A DNA stretch of 64,000 bases from Physcomitrium patens. Taxonomy: Eukaryota > Streptophyta > Bryopsida > Funariales > Funariaceae. The notes beneath the pieces were generated by a model. That model was not told where the DNA came from and made no database searches. It was given only the letters and a program-made list of their open reading frames with translations. Made by a program: the position numbers and the translations under genes. This document shows, piece by piece, positions 1 through 12,600 of this stretch; position 1 is the first letter of the stretch, and every line of letters begins with the position of its first letter. The stretch lies in NCBI RefSeq assembly GCF_000002425.4, contig NC_037255.1, positions 13,793,626 through 13,857,625 of the forward strand, given 5' to 3'.

Positions 1-3000
1 AGTGAAAACAACAAGGTTCAAAGCTCACAACAAATTTCGAAGTCGCTTGAAAAGTTTTGTGGTAGTCTCTTCCAGTGTCAGTTGTAAATCGCAGTCATCT
101 AACCGTGCTTGAATCTGGGTAGAGAACGCATTTATCTGCAGTATACAGAAGCATCAGACTTGAAGAGCTAACATTCAAAAAGAAAAACTGAAGCATTAGT
201 CCTGGTCGAAGTAATCCAAATTCAAAAACATGAGGCTTTACCAGTTCTCTAATCCAGTTGATAGCGTAGAACAATGAAAGGCAGCAAATCTCTTTGCAAT
301 TCCTGGACAGCCCGACCCATTGTTCGCCTAGAAGCAGCTGCATAAGATGTGTACTAGCAATTAATATCCAAGATAATAGGAGTGTGGATGTCAATGTAAT
401 GAATAATATGCATGAATAGTGGTCAAGATCGTAGGACGGAAGGGTTCTGATTGACTTAAAAATGAAATTACAACTGGCCACATCACTAATACTTCGTACA
501 AAGAATATTACCACTTTCGAAGATCCAATCCAAGAACTCCCAAGATAAGAACAGAAACGAAATAGAAGGCTGACCTCATGCTTCGGAAGATACAGTGGAC
601 ATCCAAGGAGTGCATCAATCCCACCCAGCGAGCCACTATTTGTCGCACGCTCTGCCTGTGAGCTATAGTTCTTAGAAGCAACCACATAATAACGTTTTCC
701 AGGGATAACACTCCGCGAGCTATCAGAAAAAATACTACTTCAGGAAAAACATCGTTTCTCTTAAGCAATTGTACAGAGTCACAGACAGAGCCAATAAACA
801 AACTTATTGCTCTCTTTATTAGGTCGTTCGATTTCTTTCCTGTCCTACACTGTACACTACACGAGTGAGAGACGCTGTCACATACCACAGCAAGCAGACG
901 AATATTGGCAAACAGGTACAGCAATGATTGTGCCAAGCTGCCACGACAACTCAAGAAATCATTGCAGAGAACACTGATAATATACCAATAATAGCATTTC
1001 CATCAAAAAGATTAATTTTTCACAGAATTTCCATTAAACTTTCAGCACGATCATTGATCCTATAATGCAAATCCAACTTGTGCAGTTCTAATTCACAAGT
1101 CGTCTGATTTCAGTCGAAATAGAGCTCAAATTATCATAGATAAGGGATGCGAGGTTCGGATTCGGTGATACCTCTTATCAGAAGATGATGTTAGCATAGG
1201 CAGTATATTAAGTATAATAGGTGACATATCACCATCCAGGTTCATCCATACTTCACCTATAAAGCCGGAATTAGCATTAGAAAAAACACTAGTTGTCTGA
1301 AACCCAACAGAATCTCCAAAGAGAAAAATATATAAGGCAAATTTGAATGGTATAAAGTGCAAGTGGGGGCATTTGTGAAAACCCTCACAAGTCCCGACTG
1401 AAATAAACTACGAACCATGAAACTTAAAAGAACTTCATTTTAATTTCAACAAAGGAACCTCAAAAACCTGATGATCACTCACCTTCGACTGGCTCGCAAA
1501 CATCCTGTGCAGCAGGCAGCTTCCCTCCTTCAAGATCCCCAAGATAAACTGTAGAAAATTCTTCAGTCTGAACAACCACCCTGAAAAATTCAAAAACGTT
1601 CGATCAGAAGTAGATAGGAAGTGTCATCCTGCTCCTGCTCAAAAAACAACTTTAATCAACAAATCTTTTTAAACTACATCTGAATATTTTCAGATGTCAC
1701 TGTCTAAATCTTGAACAGGAATAAATCCTACCATCTACAACATCCAAATGCTGGCTGCTACCGAGGCAATCCAAAAGATGTGTATTGTGTGCAAGAGGGT
1801 ATTAAAAACTGAACTCAGAATTTAAGAAGGATAAATTGAAGAATAAATTTTTGCTCACCATTCTATGATTGAGGGATGCAAAACAGAGGCTTCCAACTGG
1901 TTGGACAGCTCATCATAAAAATAAGCACGAGCAACAGGTGACGTTTTGCATGCATCCATGGTCATTTGTAGAAGTGTCACTGCTTCTTTGAGGTTGGATT
2001 CCTTGCGAACAATATAAAGACCTCAGTTGACAAAGCAACCTAATAAGCAGCTGAAAGTGCACCAGAATAACACACAATGCAAGACAAAGAACACACATAC
2101 ATGTAACAGGTCTTTGTTCCAACAGCTTTGTGTGTTCTGGAGTGTATAGATAATCTCAAATCAGAGTCATAATATCTGCATGTCAATTACTCGGAGTAAT
2201 AATAACATTCTAGAAGATTTCGGATCATTTAAACTCGGATGGCGCATGAAACTGACCTCGTCAGCCATCCCTTCTCTGGCAAGTGCATCCTCCTCACTTG
2301 CTTTACTACCCAAGCAAGTAACAAGACTAGTCACTCCAATGACTCCCATCCGCTTGTATTTTAGATCTGGGTTGGAAATCTGATTACAAGAATGAAATTG
2401 TAAGATTCAGCTTACTCCAGCAAACGTCGAAATTACCAAACCGACATTTTTTGACGCATTTTGTTTGAAAACCATCTATATGCCGTAAAGAAGCAGCTCA
2501 CGATTTTATAACATTCAATAGTTTTCAGTATCCTGTTCATCTGCTTTCACTTTCATAAAATCTACAGGTCAATATGATTCTTATTCACCAGAGGTAACTA
2601 ATATTCAGAGTACAAAATTGGAGGTACCAAAAGAGGAAAATGGAACAGCCTACAAATAATCATTGCGTAATTTCTACTGCAGCTTTGTTAGCTTAGTACA
2701 CGAACTGAACTAATCACACAATTCTTAATTAGAGGGTCTGTATCACTGGATCAGCTGCCTACTGTAATCAACTCACGCATTCAGAACAGCAAATTATCAA
2801 CGTTGTTTTCAAATCCAGCATGATTTTCCCTCACTATATCAATAATTTGACAACATAAATTTCACACACAAAAGGAAAAAACGTCCAAAAATATCATCTG
2901 ACCTGCTTGCGCACTATTATAAGTAAATCGTCTGCAACAGAAGTACCACCAGAAGCCCCTCTTCGCTCTCGAGCAGCCATCGCGATATGGCAAAATATAC

Positions 3001-3844
3001 TATAAACCTGCATGAAAGAATCCTAAAGTTACAAACAGTCCTGTCGTCTCTTCTAACCGAGATGGAAATAAGATCGTTCTGATAAAAAAAATGGCAAGTG
3101 TGAATCACGATTGCACATAGCACTGATGAAGGTGGAGGAAAGATATTCAAAAGTGACCTCTGAAAACCAAGAAGAACGTGGATAATGGTTCAAATGCGCC
3201 AAATAGAAACATAGTGTGGAAGTACATCAAGAACTGGCAAACCTGGTGAAGATGTGTGTCTTGAAAACCTTCCAAATAGTCCAGAATACCTGCACCACAC
3301 ATGATGTTTAAAATATAAATATGATACAATGTGTCGTTAATACATCAATCAATATTTCACAAAAAGCCAAAACAAATAATATTATTCAACCATTTAGAAA
3401 AGAATTTCATCCACCAGGCAACTGCGCTCACCATTCAAGAACGTCGACATTGGCAGCAGCTCCTGAGGTTTTCTTTTTGCAATTAACCATAGAGTATGCA
3501 ATGCAGCCCCAATCTCAGTGGAAATACCGGATCCGATGTGAGTGATGAGTGATCCCAACACCTGCAGGCGCTCAAATAGCTAAGAAGCATGTTTGATGGA
3601 ATTGTACTAAGGAAATGAAATACATTCAGACACAGTTTCTGTATTGCATTACTATTGATGTAGCCAAATCAAGCAATTACTTTGAGAGACATTCTGAAAA
3701 TAGAACTATGTTGTTATTTGAGGGATGTAAATTACACACTACACGATTGCTATATAATATTTGGCTCAAAAGGTAAGTGACAACCGAAACTCCCAGACTT
3801 TCCCCTTGATTCTTGTCCAGTACAAATGGATGTCTACATTGAAA

Positions 3845-3886
<42 letters not shown>

Positions 3887-6800
3887 TTGTAAAAATAATT
3901 TTGTGATATATTTGAAAAAGCCAACCAGGTAAAATGATGAAGAGCGAACCTCTCGCCTAAAAAAGTCGCCAGCAAATTCTTCATAGAGAAGCGTGTACAC
4001 CTGAGTGCCAAATTCATGCGTGGCTACTTCGGGACTCCTCAAGAAACTATCACCAACTGACAACAAAGTTTTGAAATAATCCTGCACGTACGATAATATA
4101 ACTGAGATTTTCACAACAAATGTTATCACAACCATGCTCAGATGTGTGTTAAAAAGTCAATAATATGGGAGAGATTTTCTGAAAAAATTTGACAACCCCT
4201 ATTGACCCTAAGATGACACAAGATGCAAGCGAATTAACTCCGTTAACACTGATGTAGAAACACAGCAGAAGCGTTCTCCGTAAGATTATCTTAGGAGTGA
4301 CGTTGAGATTTATATAACATATCAATAACCCATCACGTGCCCACTAAATACCTTGGGTTAATACAATCATCTGAAATCCAAGGTGCAGGGTAGGAATGAA
4401 AAGAAAATAGAAGTTCTGAATCCCCACTATTCTCGGGCAACATATCAACTCCAAGCATCACACCAGCCATGAAAATAAAAATAAGAATGCTTTAATTCTG
4501 CCAGACAAATCATTTCGAACGCCAGAGTCTCCTTAATCAAAAGGACTACGTCTGAGAGCTTTACCTGTAGAGACTCTCCACGACCATGCACACACAGCCT
4601 GATCAACAATGGTGTAAATTCACCTTGAATTACTTTCCGTTTCAACAAGGATTCCGCAGCTTTGCGATGTGGAGCTCCATTCGCATGAATAATCAGTAAC
4701 AACCATATGTCTACCACTTTATGCCTTTGAACACCTTCAAGACCTCGAATCTCCTTGAGGACTGCTTCACATGCGATCTGCGCTCAGTCGGAGAAAAAGG
4801 ACGAAATTACATCCATGTAAAAATAACGAATCCGGGACACAAGAAGCGAATTAACGCCACAAATGATTAGACGTGCATTGAAAAATTAATTGATGTGAAT
4901 GTTTGCGATCTGAATAAGTGATTAATGACGTTAATATTAACATGGAAGAGTTCAATGAGGAGGAAAAACCAATTTAACACTCGAAACAATCCCAATTCAG
5001 AAAATGATTGCTCGAAGGACTCGAGTGGTTTTACAACTTTTCCACTAACACATGCAAGAAAAAACAGTGAATCGTTACGGTTACAAGAGGCAACCGTTCA
5101 ATGGTCTTACTCAACCTTCTGAGACCATCATCCCAATCAAGAATAGTATGAGGTAGCTTACATTCTGCAATCGAAGCCCTGATCGAATAGCCTCAAGAAT
5201 TAGTGCTTCACAATTCGGAGCGCTCACCAATCCCTTTTGTTTCCGATCAGGCTTAGATGAACGCACATCGGAGATCGTAACAAACTGAAGATGTTCGCGC
5301 AATTGTTCGATGATCAGCTTGACATTAGTGCTCGTTGCAGATTGAAGCAAAAACTTAATAACAAGCGGTAAGTCTTCAGCATCTGCTGTTCGTAAGCTGG
5401 ACACTGCAACGGTGACAACCTGAACACAAAGCGATTTCTTTAAATTGACGAATCAATTTGCACCACAGCCTAAAAGCCCACAGCCAATGTCAACGTGCGA
5501 TAAAATAGACTTGGTCAAATACTTAAACAAAAATAACTAATAACAAGCACTCAACGCAACAAAAGCGAGATGCTTGAAACTTCTCATACTTGAAGTTCAG
5601 CTTTCTTGAAGTACTAAATGAGAATTTCTCTTCAGAAGGATATTGTATGAACTACCCCGAAACACAGATTCAGCAAGAAGCCTGCCCAAAACGTTCTGAT
5701 GTTTTCACCTGCTCAAAAAGTTCAGGCTCAAGATTCATATTCGAAAAGGCGTCCAACACTGGAACTACAAGCTGCAAATCTTCCTGCACAAAGAAATTCC
5801 AGATCTGTGAGCAAGGTCCCCAAAGTTTTACAGACATAAAGAAACCAGTCATCATCTTTGACGAAATAGCAGTAAATTAAACCCACTTTAGGGAAGTTTC
5901 GCGCCTCGTGGCAAAGCATAATCACGAAGAAGATCACCCCTGCATTTTACCCAACGATAAGCCACCTAACTCGACCAAAGCAAGAGAAAGAGCATCAAGC
6001 CCCTTTCATGACTACAACCCTACAGTTTCCCACCAGAATCCTGGTGCGATTTCCTCTTAAAGCTGAGCAGGACGACAGAAAAAGGATTCTTCGATTAAAA
6101 TATAACCGCGAGGTACACATACGTGCTGCATGATAATTGCTGATTACAGATAAGCACCTGTAACATTTGCTCTAACGCCTGCATCACCATCTCGTGATCT
6201 GCATCCACAATAACTTCCGGAAGAAACGAGATGATCTCTTTCTTCAGTGCCAGTGGGCATATCGTCAACACCTCGAGCAGTTTCTCTGTAAGGCTCTTAC
6301 TATCCACAAGGAAATTTAGCCACTTGAATTGGTTCAATATGAGTCTGCAAGCACGTTGCATAAATTTCAGGGAACTTTCGAGGATTGGTAGCAGGAAAAG
6401 AAAGGAAAATTCAAGAGGATTATAAGTCATACTTAATCGAAACAGCCAAGGGTTCTGCGACTGAACAAGGCACCAAAGAAGCAACAGATCTGAAGAACGG
6501 TACTAAAAAGGCACAGATGAGCTCACGAAACTAATCGAAGTATTAGCATCAATAGTGATATGCAAAGAGAAAATACTTCGACGCAATGTATGCACATTTA
6601 GCATCATCAACAATTAGATGCCCATGCAAGCTTTGAATCTCAGAAACTCCACATGTTTGGATTAGAAAGTTATACGAATCTGTCAAAAATATATTGTACA
6701 AATTAGTCAGGAGCTTAGAAGCACCAGCATGTGCTAGTACGGCATGAGGAGTCCTGGTTATACCTTGGTATGCTGTCCATGAGAGCAGGCAGGGTACTGG

Positions 6801-7696
6801 TTGAGCTGGCGTCTTCTCCTATGTGCTCAGGAAGTTTTTCTAGCAAGATGTTGGCCACTGCGGTCTGTATAGGGGAAATGCATAACAAAGTTCGAGCCAG
6901 ACTTACACCAGGGCGAGACTCGGCATAGTTGCTAATTCTTGTCATCGGCATTAACACCCTGCGCAATTTACATCACCCAGACACACCCATCTTAGGAAAA
7001 TATTTCCACTAAAAACGTTGTAACGAGACTGCGAGACATATTTTGCTCATCAAAGTGCCAACAGGAAGCGAAGTGAGAATTTTTGAGCTAAGGTGATGTA
7101 CTTAAGCAATAGACGGACTGCAAGACAACTAACTCACGAGTTTTCTGCTTTACATCCTGCTCCTGTAACAAGAAGGGATCAACACGTGATTCCTCTAAAA
7201 ACCCTTTATAAACCCTCACTCTGGATAATTGAGAATGCTGTCTGTTGAAACTGGTGAGAGAAAATAGCTCTGTGGAAGAGGGATATAAGTTATTATCGAT
7301 ATTAAAACACTTGCTCTCGAGGCCAGAATTCACCAACAGTTTCAATGAAATTGTTGAAACATCCTTCCCTTTGAGCTCTGCAAGGTTTGTGAAAAAGAGA
7401 CTAAACACCGCAAACCTGTGCAAATCTTCCCCGTTCTCGATATGCGATTGAAATCCAGCTAGAAAAGGACCAACAAGTGATGAATCTCTGGCTAGCCGAA
7501 GCTCGAGACGTTGCTGAAGTTCGCGGGACAATTGTATCGGCCCATCAGATGATAATCTGCAGCCAGCTTCTGACAATAATTTAACGAAGCAATCACTCTC
7601 TTTCTGCTGATCTACACGTCTGCGAAGCACTGGCTGCGTTCCCTGCCGCCCATTGCCGTTTACAGAAGGCGGCGGTCTCTTTTTCGATGAAGACAT
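1..7696 (-). CDS. FANCD2: Fanconi anemia group D2 protein (FANCD2), 5' two thirds, runs off left edge
   Basis: Nuclear scaffold of interstrand-crosslink repair; with FANCI it forms the clamp that is mono-ubiquitinated and locks on damaged DNA. Eighteen exons read in phase on the minus strand: 7154-7696 and 6764-6918 (both inner boundaries tentative), 6158-6344, 5709-5783, 5162-5419, 4565-4777, 3950-4081, 3432-3579, 3243-3289, 2903-3007, 2257-2379, 1859-2001, 1483-1580, 1172-1256, 886-973, 575-655, 242-340, 29-135. That is about 900 codons of a roughly 1450-residue family. Family landmarks recognised in order: ARDSSLVGPFLAGFQSHIE, NILLEKLPEH, RLILNQFKWL, EDLPLVIKFLLQSAT, GILDYLE, YFYDELSNQLE, GGIDALLGCPLYL and NWIREL. 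The ATG at 7696 is chosen because an in-frame stop lies just upstream. All exons read are open, so it looks functional. Odd point: the residue before GILDYLE (codon 3433-3435, about residue 570) is Asn, where human FANCD2 has the ubiquitin-acceptor Lys561. Confidence 0.93.
3845..3887. repeat. (AAT)n microsatellite in a FANCD2 intron
   Basis: About 14 AAT/ATA units lie in the intron between the exons ending at 3950 and starting at 3579. The run makes a false minus-strand reading of consecutive Leu or Ile. Confidence 0.9.
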
Positions 7697-9657
7697 CTTC
7701 ACAACTGATGGTCAAATCAGGTAACTCATCCTCGAAACAACAGAATCCAGCTTTCTTGTGAAGCGGAATAACCACGAGAAATCCACTGAAGATGAGAAGA
7801 AGAGCTGCAAAAACACTCGGTTCTTAGGTTTGAAGACTACAAAATTGTGCTTGAACACACACAAACTTAGGCCATTCTCCAGCTAAAGCACTTTCTGCTG
7901 CATACTAAACCGTGCTGACAAGAAATTCACTGACTCCAACATCAATACTTGCACAGAAGAGCCCTTTGCTTGAGAGAAATAAGAACAACACTCGCATTTG
8001 AACAATTTCAGCGTATAATACATTCAAACACGTCATAAATTCTTCGAATCCCTAGTCACTCGCCACAATATCGCATGCATTCGGTACAACTGAGAAAGAT
8101 CAAACATGAATTGGCACAAGCGGTGTGATAGTTCAATCAAGTCTGTAAAATTACTCCAAAATAAGTAAATTTTCGTTGATCAGCGAGAACGAGATATACA
8201 GATGCCTCACGAATCAACAAGTTATGCTTGCCTGGATGAATTTGCAGCAAATTGTAGTAGTCAGTCGCTGGGTGCAACAGTTTGTTGAAGAAGGAGACAT
8301 CAAGCCAAATGCAAAAACCATATGGTTTCCCGCCTAGCCATGCTATCCGTCTGCATGGGTATCACTTTCTTTCCCGGGTATCAATATCACGTCTGAATTT
8401 CATAATTCACACAAGTGTCGCAAATCGCGTGCTGCCCATCTGTTCCATATGCTTATTCATTGGATTCTGACTCGTTATTACATTCTGAAGACAATTCCTC
8501 AATTGAGGATGTCGAAGTGGCACCTGGGTGGACACATGTTTAAATTAACAATAATAGTAATGCAGAAATTCTGATTAAAACAAAAGTTGTTCGTTTCAAT
8601 GTTGTAAATAATTTGTTTACAAGTACTACTAATGAGCATGAGGAAATCATGGCATATTCGTCAGGTACAAGAAACGGAATGTATTCACGCAACATGGATT
8701 TTCCGAATGCTTTTTGAGTTGGTGATTTGAATTACAGAATTGAATCATGAGTGACGTGGAGGTTGACCAAAGGGTTGAAGGGGAAGGGGATTTCAAAACC
8801 CTAATTGCCTCGATGTGGTTGAATAGGGGGGATGGAGATGAAGTTTGCTGGAAGGAAGGAAGGACGGGCGAGGGCGGGCTTGTCATCACCCTCGATAACG
8901 GACTCGCCGCAATCTCGATCGGGTGGGGGAGGGGAAAACCCAGGGAAAGGGAAAGGAAAAGGAAAGGAACTGAAGGAAAGGAAGGGAAGGGAAGGGGGCG
9001 AAAGGAATTTGTAGAGGCTACCATTTGGTTTCAAAGCCAGCCCGGTCTCTCTGTGACGACACACACGCAGGAGGAGGAGTTGCGACGTCATTTCGCACCC
9101 ACTCCTATTTCCACTCCACTCCTCGCCTCGCCTTTGCTTTCCTCTCCTCTCCTCTCCTCTCTGCTGGCACGCTTGTCGTCGTTTAGAGCTTGCGGTCGGG
9201 GGTCCACATGGCTTGCGCTTGTGGCCGTTTCGTGTACGTGCCGTAGGTTGTTGTTGTTGCTGTTTCTGTTGGATATGGTGTTATCTGTGTTGAGGGTATC
9301 ATCTTGAGGCGAGGTATTGGGGTCAGGTTTGGGGCGAGATCATTGTGGAATTTGAACGATTGCAGGGGAGGAGGACGACAGTGGGACGGGGAGGTGGTGG
9401 TGGTGGTGAGAATAGCTGACTAGGTGGCATTTTGGGCCTTTTTCTAGTTTGAAGGGTGTTGTTTGATGTGATTAGAGCTTTGGTGTGGTGTGGAAGGAGG
9501 TGAAGGACAGGGTTGGAAAGCAAAGAGAGAATTGAAGGTGAGGCGGGCAGATTGAAGGCCGGAGGGAGTGGGCAAGCGATGCGAGGAAGGGTTGTAGGAG
9601 TGAGAGTTGGGCGGGGCCCTTAGATTTGGGGCAAGTAGGGAGGTAGTAGAGAATTTG
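7697..9657. promoter_or_regulatory. Divergent promoter and 5' UTRs shared by FANCD2 (minus) and CUL4 (plus)
   Basis: The two start codons point away from each other across about 2 kb with no convincing gene between. The CUL4 side (about 8740-9650) is more GC-rich, with a purine tract (GGGAAAGG-type, 8925-9010) and a CT-rich stretch (9125-9160), typical of plant 5' UTRs and promoters. The FANCD2 side (7700-8700) is AT-rich and unremarkable. Transcription start sites cannot be placed from sequence alone. An open frame at 8747-9307 is low-complexity and is not called as a gene. Confidence 0.6.
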
Positions 9658-12600
9658 ATGTCGCAGAAAAAGAGGTTGAGCAGCAGCAGCAGTGGAGGGG
9701 GTGGTGGCATCTCGCCGAATATGATATCAGCGACGAAGAAACCTAAGAACCAACAGCAGACGTCGATACTTGATCAGTTCGATAAGAATGGCAAGGTAGG
9801 GATGGCTGTGGAGGAGAACACTCCTGACATGATGTACGTGGATGGTGTGGAAGATCATCTCGCATCCACTGTATCATATCCTGCTGGGTCGGTGTCGGCA
9901 GTGACGTTAAGTAATAATCCGGGAGTTGGGACTACGGCAAACTTATCGCGGAAAAAAGCCACACCACCGCCGCCTGCCAAGAAGTTGGTAATCAAGCCCT
10001 TCAAAGGTATGTTCACTTGGGAGCTTCCTTTATTTGTGCTGTGGCTGGAGCGGAACTTATGGGATTTGGAGCAATGGCGTTCATTCTTTTAAGGTCTGGA
10101 ATAGAGTTGCCGAATTCTATTGTGATCGTCAAGATTGAATATCTCCGAATCTTTCTGTTGCATAGTGACTAAATTTATCTGGACATTGGAATACTGAGCT
10201 AGTACGTTCTGACTTCGGTGTTAGGAATTGGGAAGTCTGTCTTCAATATCTGCTATCTGTAAGATTTTTTTTTGTGATGTTGGATAGCTTTTCTTATTCG
10301 AGGTTTACTTGAGAAGTGGTTGTGGAGTATTTGTATGTCAGTTTGTGATGCACGAGTGTCATCGATTGGTCGTCGCTTCTGGTTGTTCTAGACATTGATG
10401 TTAGAGCCTGAATTAGGGTTATGGTTTGTTAGTGGTTTCATATCGTGCCTTGGGTTTAGAGGTTTTGTGGCATTCATATTGGCAGTGACGTTTATCCCCG
10501 CATTGGTCTGCAGTGCCCCCACTATCGTACGATGGGCGCATTTGAGCTATGGTCCTTAGAGCAATTGCTTTTGCAGCTCTCCTTTAGCGTGTTCACTTTC
10601 ACTCAGTTATTCAGGCGCTCCTAATCCCTTCTCGCTGTCATGGTGGTCGTGAAATAAGTATTCCCAACATGCAATCCAGCGTATATGGAAGTGACTGTAT
10701 TTTTGACATGTATTCTGGGTTTATGTGCAGACAAACCAAAATTGCCTGCTAACTTTGAGGAAGTGACATGGGTCAAGATCAAGGAAGCTGTAACTGCAAT
10801 TCACCTAAAGCAACCAGTGAATTGCAGTTTGGAGGAGCTATATCGAGTATGCGTTTCCTTCTTGGATTAATTGTCGTCTCAAAGTCTGATGGTTTATATG
10901 TTTGCGGTGACCTTATTTAGTTTGTACGCGGCTTCGACCTTGTTTCGCAGATGGGTCTGTGGGTTTTTTAGTATCTTTTATCTTGCTTAGAGTAGGAGTG
11001 ACCTGTGTAAGGAAGTTTTCTCATCACTTGTTTGCATTGTTTAGAGTTTCCTTTGACCGTGCTTGTTTCTTCGATTTATCCGCGTTTATTCAACAGTTAT
11101 CGATGTATTTTGGAAATGTATTATGGATTTCAGACTAGTTCTTTTAGTGCTCAAATGCAAGTCAGAAAATGAAGTTGTGGATAAATAAACTAAATTTTCG
11201 TGCTACATGTGCCTAAGAAATTCATAACAGTTTGGATGTGTTGTTTCACAGGCTGTGGAAGATCTCTGTGTTCACAAGATGGCAGGAAATTTGTACAAGA
11301 GATTGCAGCTGGAGTGCGAAAGTCACATTTCAATCAAGCTGCGTGATCTTGCAGGGCGCAGTCCTGATGCTGTGGTGTTCCTGTCTCATGTTGAAAGATG
11401 CTGGCAAGACCATTGCAACCAAATGCTTGTTATCCGCAGCATTGCGCTCTATTTAGACCGGACTTATGTTATTCAAAATTCAGGTGTTCGATCTCTATGG
11501 GACATGGGTTTGCTGCTTTTTCGCCGCCACCTGTCAGCATGCCCAGAAGTTCAGTCTAAAACAGTTTCTGGTCTTCTCAGACTTATCGAGGAGGAGAGGT
11601 AAAGATCATATGGAAATTTTTGTTGAGTGGTCTGAAACTACTATTTGGTTTAGCTCTATTTAACGTTAGATGCTAGGTACGGCAATGATCTCCAATGTAG
11701 TGGCTTTTAAATAATATCTTCTAGTGACCATGGTGTGCCGCAATCAACGTTTTGGGGGAAAGTTTTTCACTCCAGACTCGAAACAATGGCATGGTGTTTC
11801 GTTTTCTAAAAAGGTATGTGTGTTAACGTCAAGTTACATGCTTCCATGCATACAGGATGGGAGAGTCTGTGGATCGGAGTTTATTGAAGCACTTGCTGCG
11901 CATGTTTAGTGCTCTTGGCATATACGCTGAGAGTTTTGAGAGACAATTTCTAGATTGTACCTCTGATTTTTACGCAGCGGAGGGAACACGCTTTATGCAG
12001 CAAACAGATGTGCCCGATTATCTTAAACATGTCGAGGTGAGTTCTTGAGTGGAGAAAGAAGCTGAATTGCGAAGACAATGGTGAAGCCAAATTTTATGAA
12101 TGTGTCTAGCACGAGGCAATCCTCTTGAACTTATCTTTTCATTGTACAGACTCGTCTCCATGAAGAGAACGAGCGATGCTTGCTTTATTTGGATGGAAGT
12201 ACACGGAAACCTTTGGTGGCTACTGCCGAGAAACAGCTTCTCAGCCGCCATACAGCTGCAATTCTGGAGAAGGTAGTGTAACATAAAGTTGACTAGTCTT
12301 TCAACTATTGATTTGGTAATTAGAGGGACCTCAGTAATGCACCTGAAACTAGCCAACTCAGATTTTACACGGAACAGTTAACTTTTTGACATGAAGGTGC
12401 ATGCTTATAATTTTTACTTTGGGCGTTACTCAATCTTTTTACGTTTTCCACGTTGAAGCATCTTAACTGAAATCTTCGCCCTCTTTTTCTACAAGGTGGT
12501 GTATAAATGGGCTATGTTGTATTTTAGGGATGATATTTATTTTGCTCGATACGCTTATTCTTGCAGGGATTTGGCATGCTCATGGATGCCAACCGCGTGG

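Noticed and set aside
3677-4135. Minus-strand frame with a poly-Ile/Leu stretch
   Set aside because: It is a real FANCD2 exon (3950-4081) read on through its introns and an AAT microsatellite.
8747-9307. 186-codon open frame upstream of CUL4
   Set aside because: Low-complexity purine/pyrimidine-rich sequence in a promoter and 5' UTR, with an unlikely composition (Lys/Arg/Gly then Leu/Ser) and no known domain.
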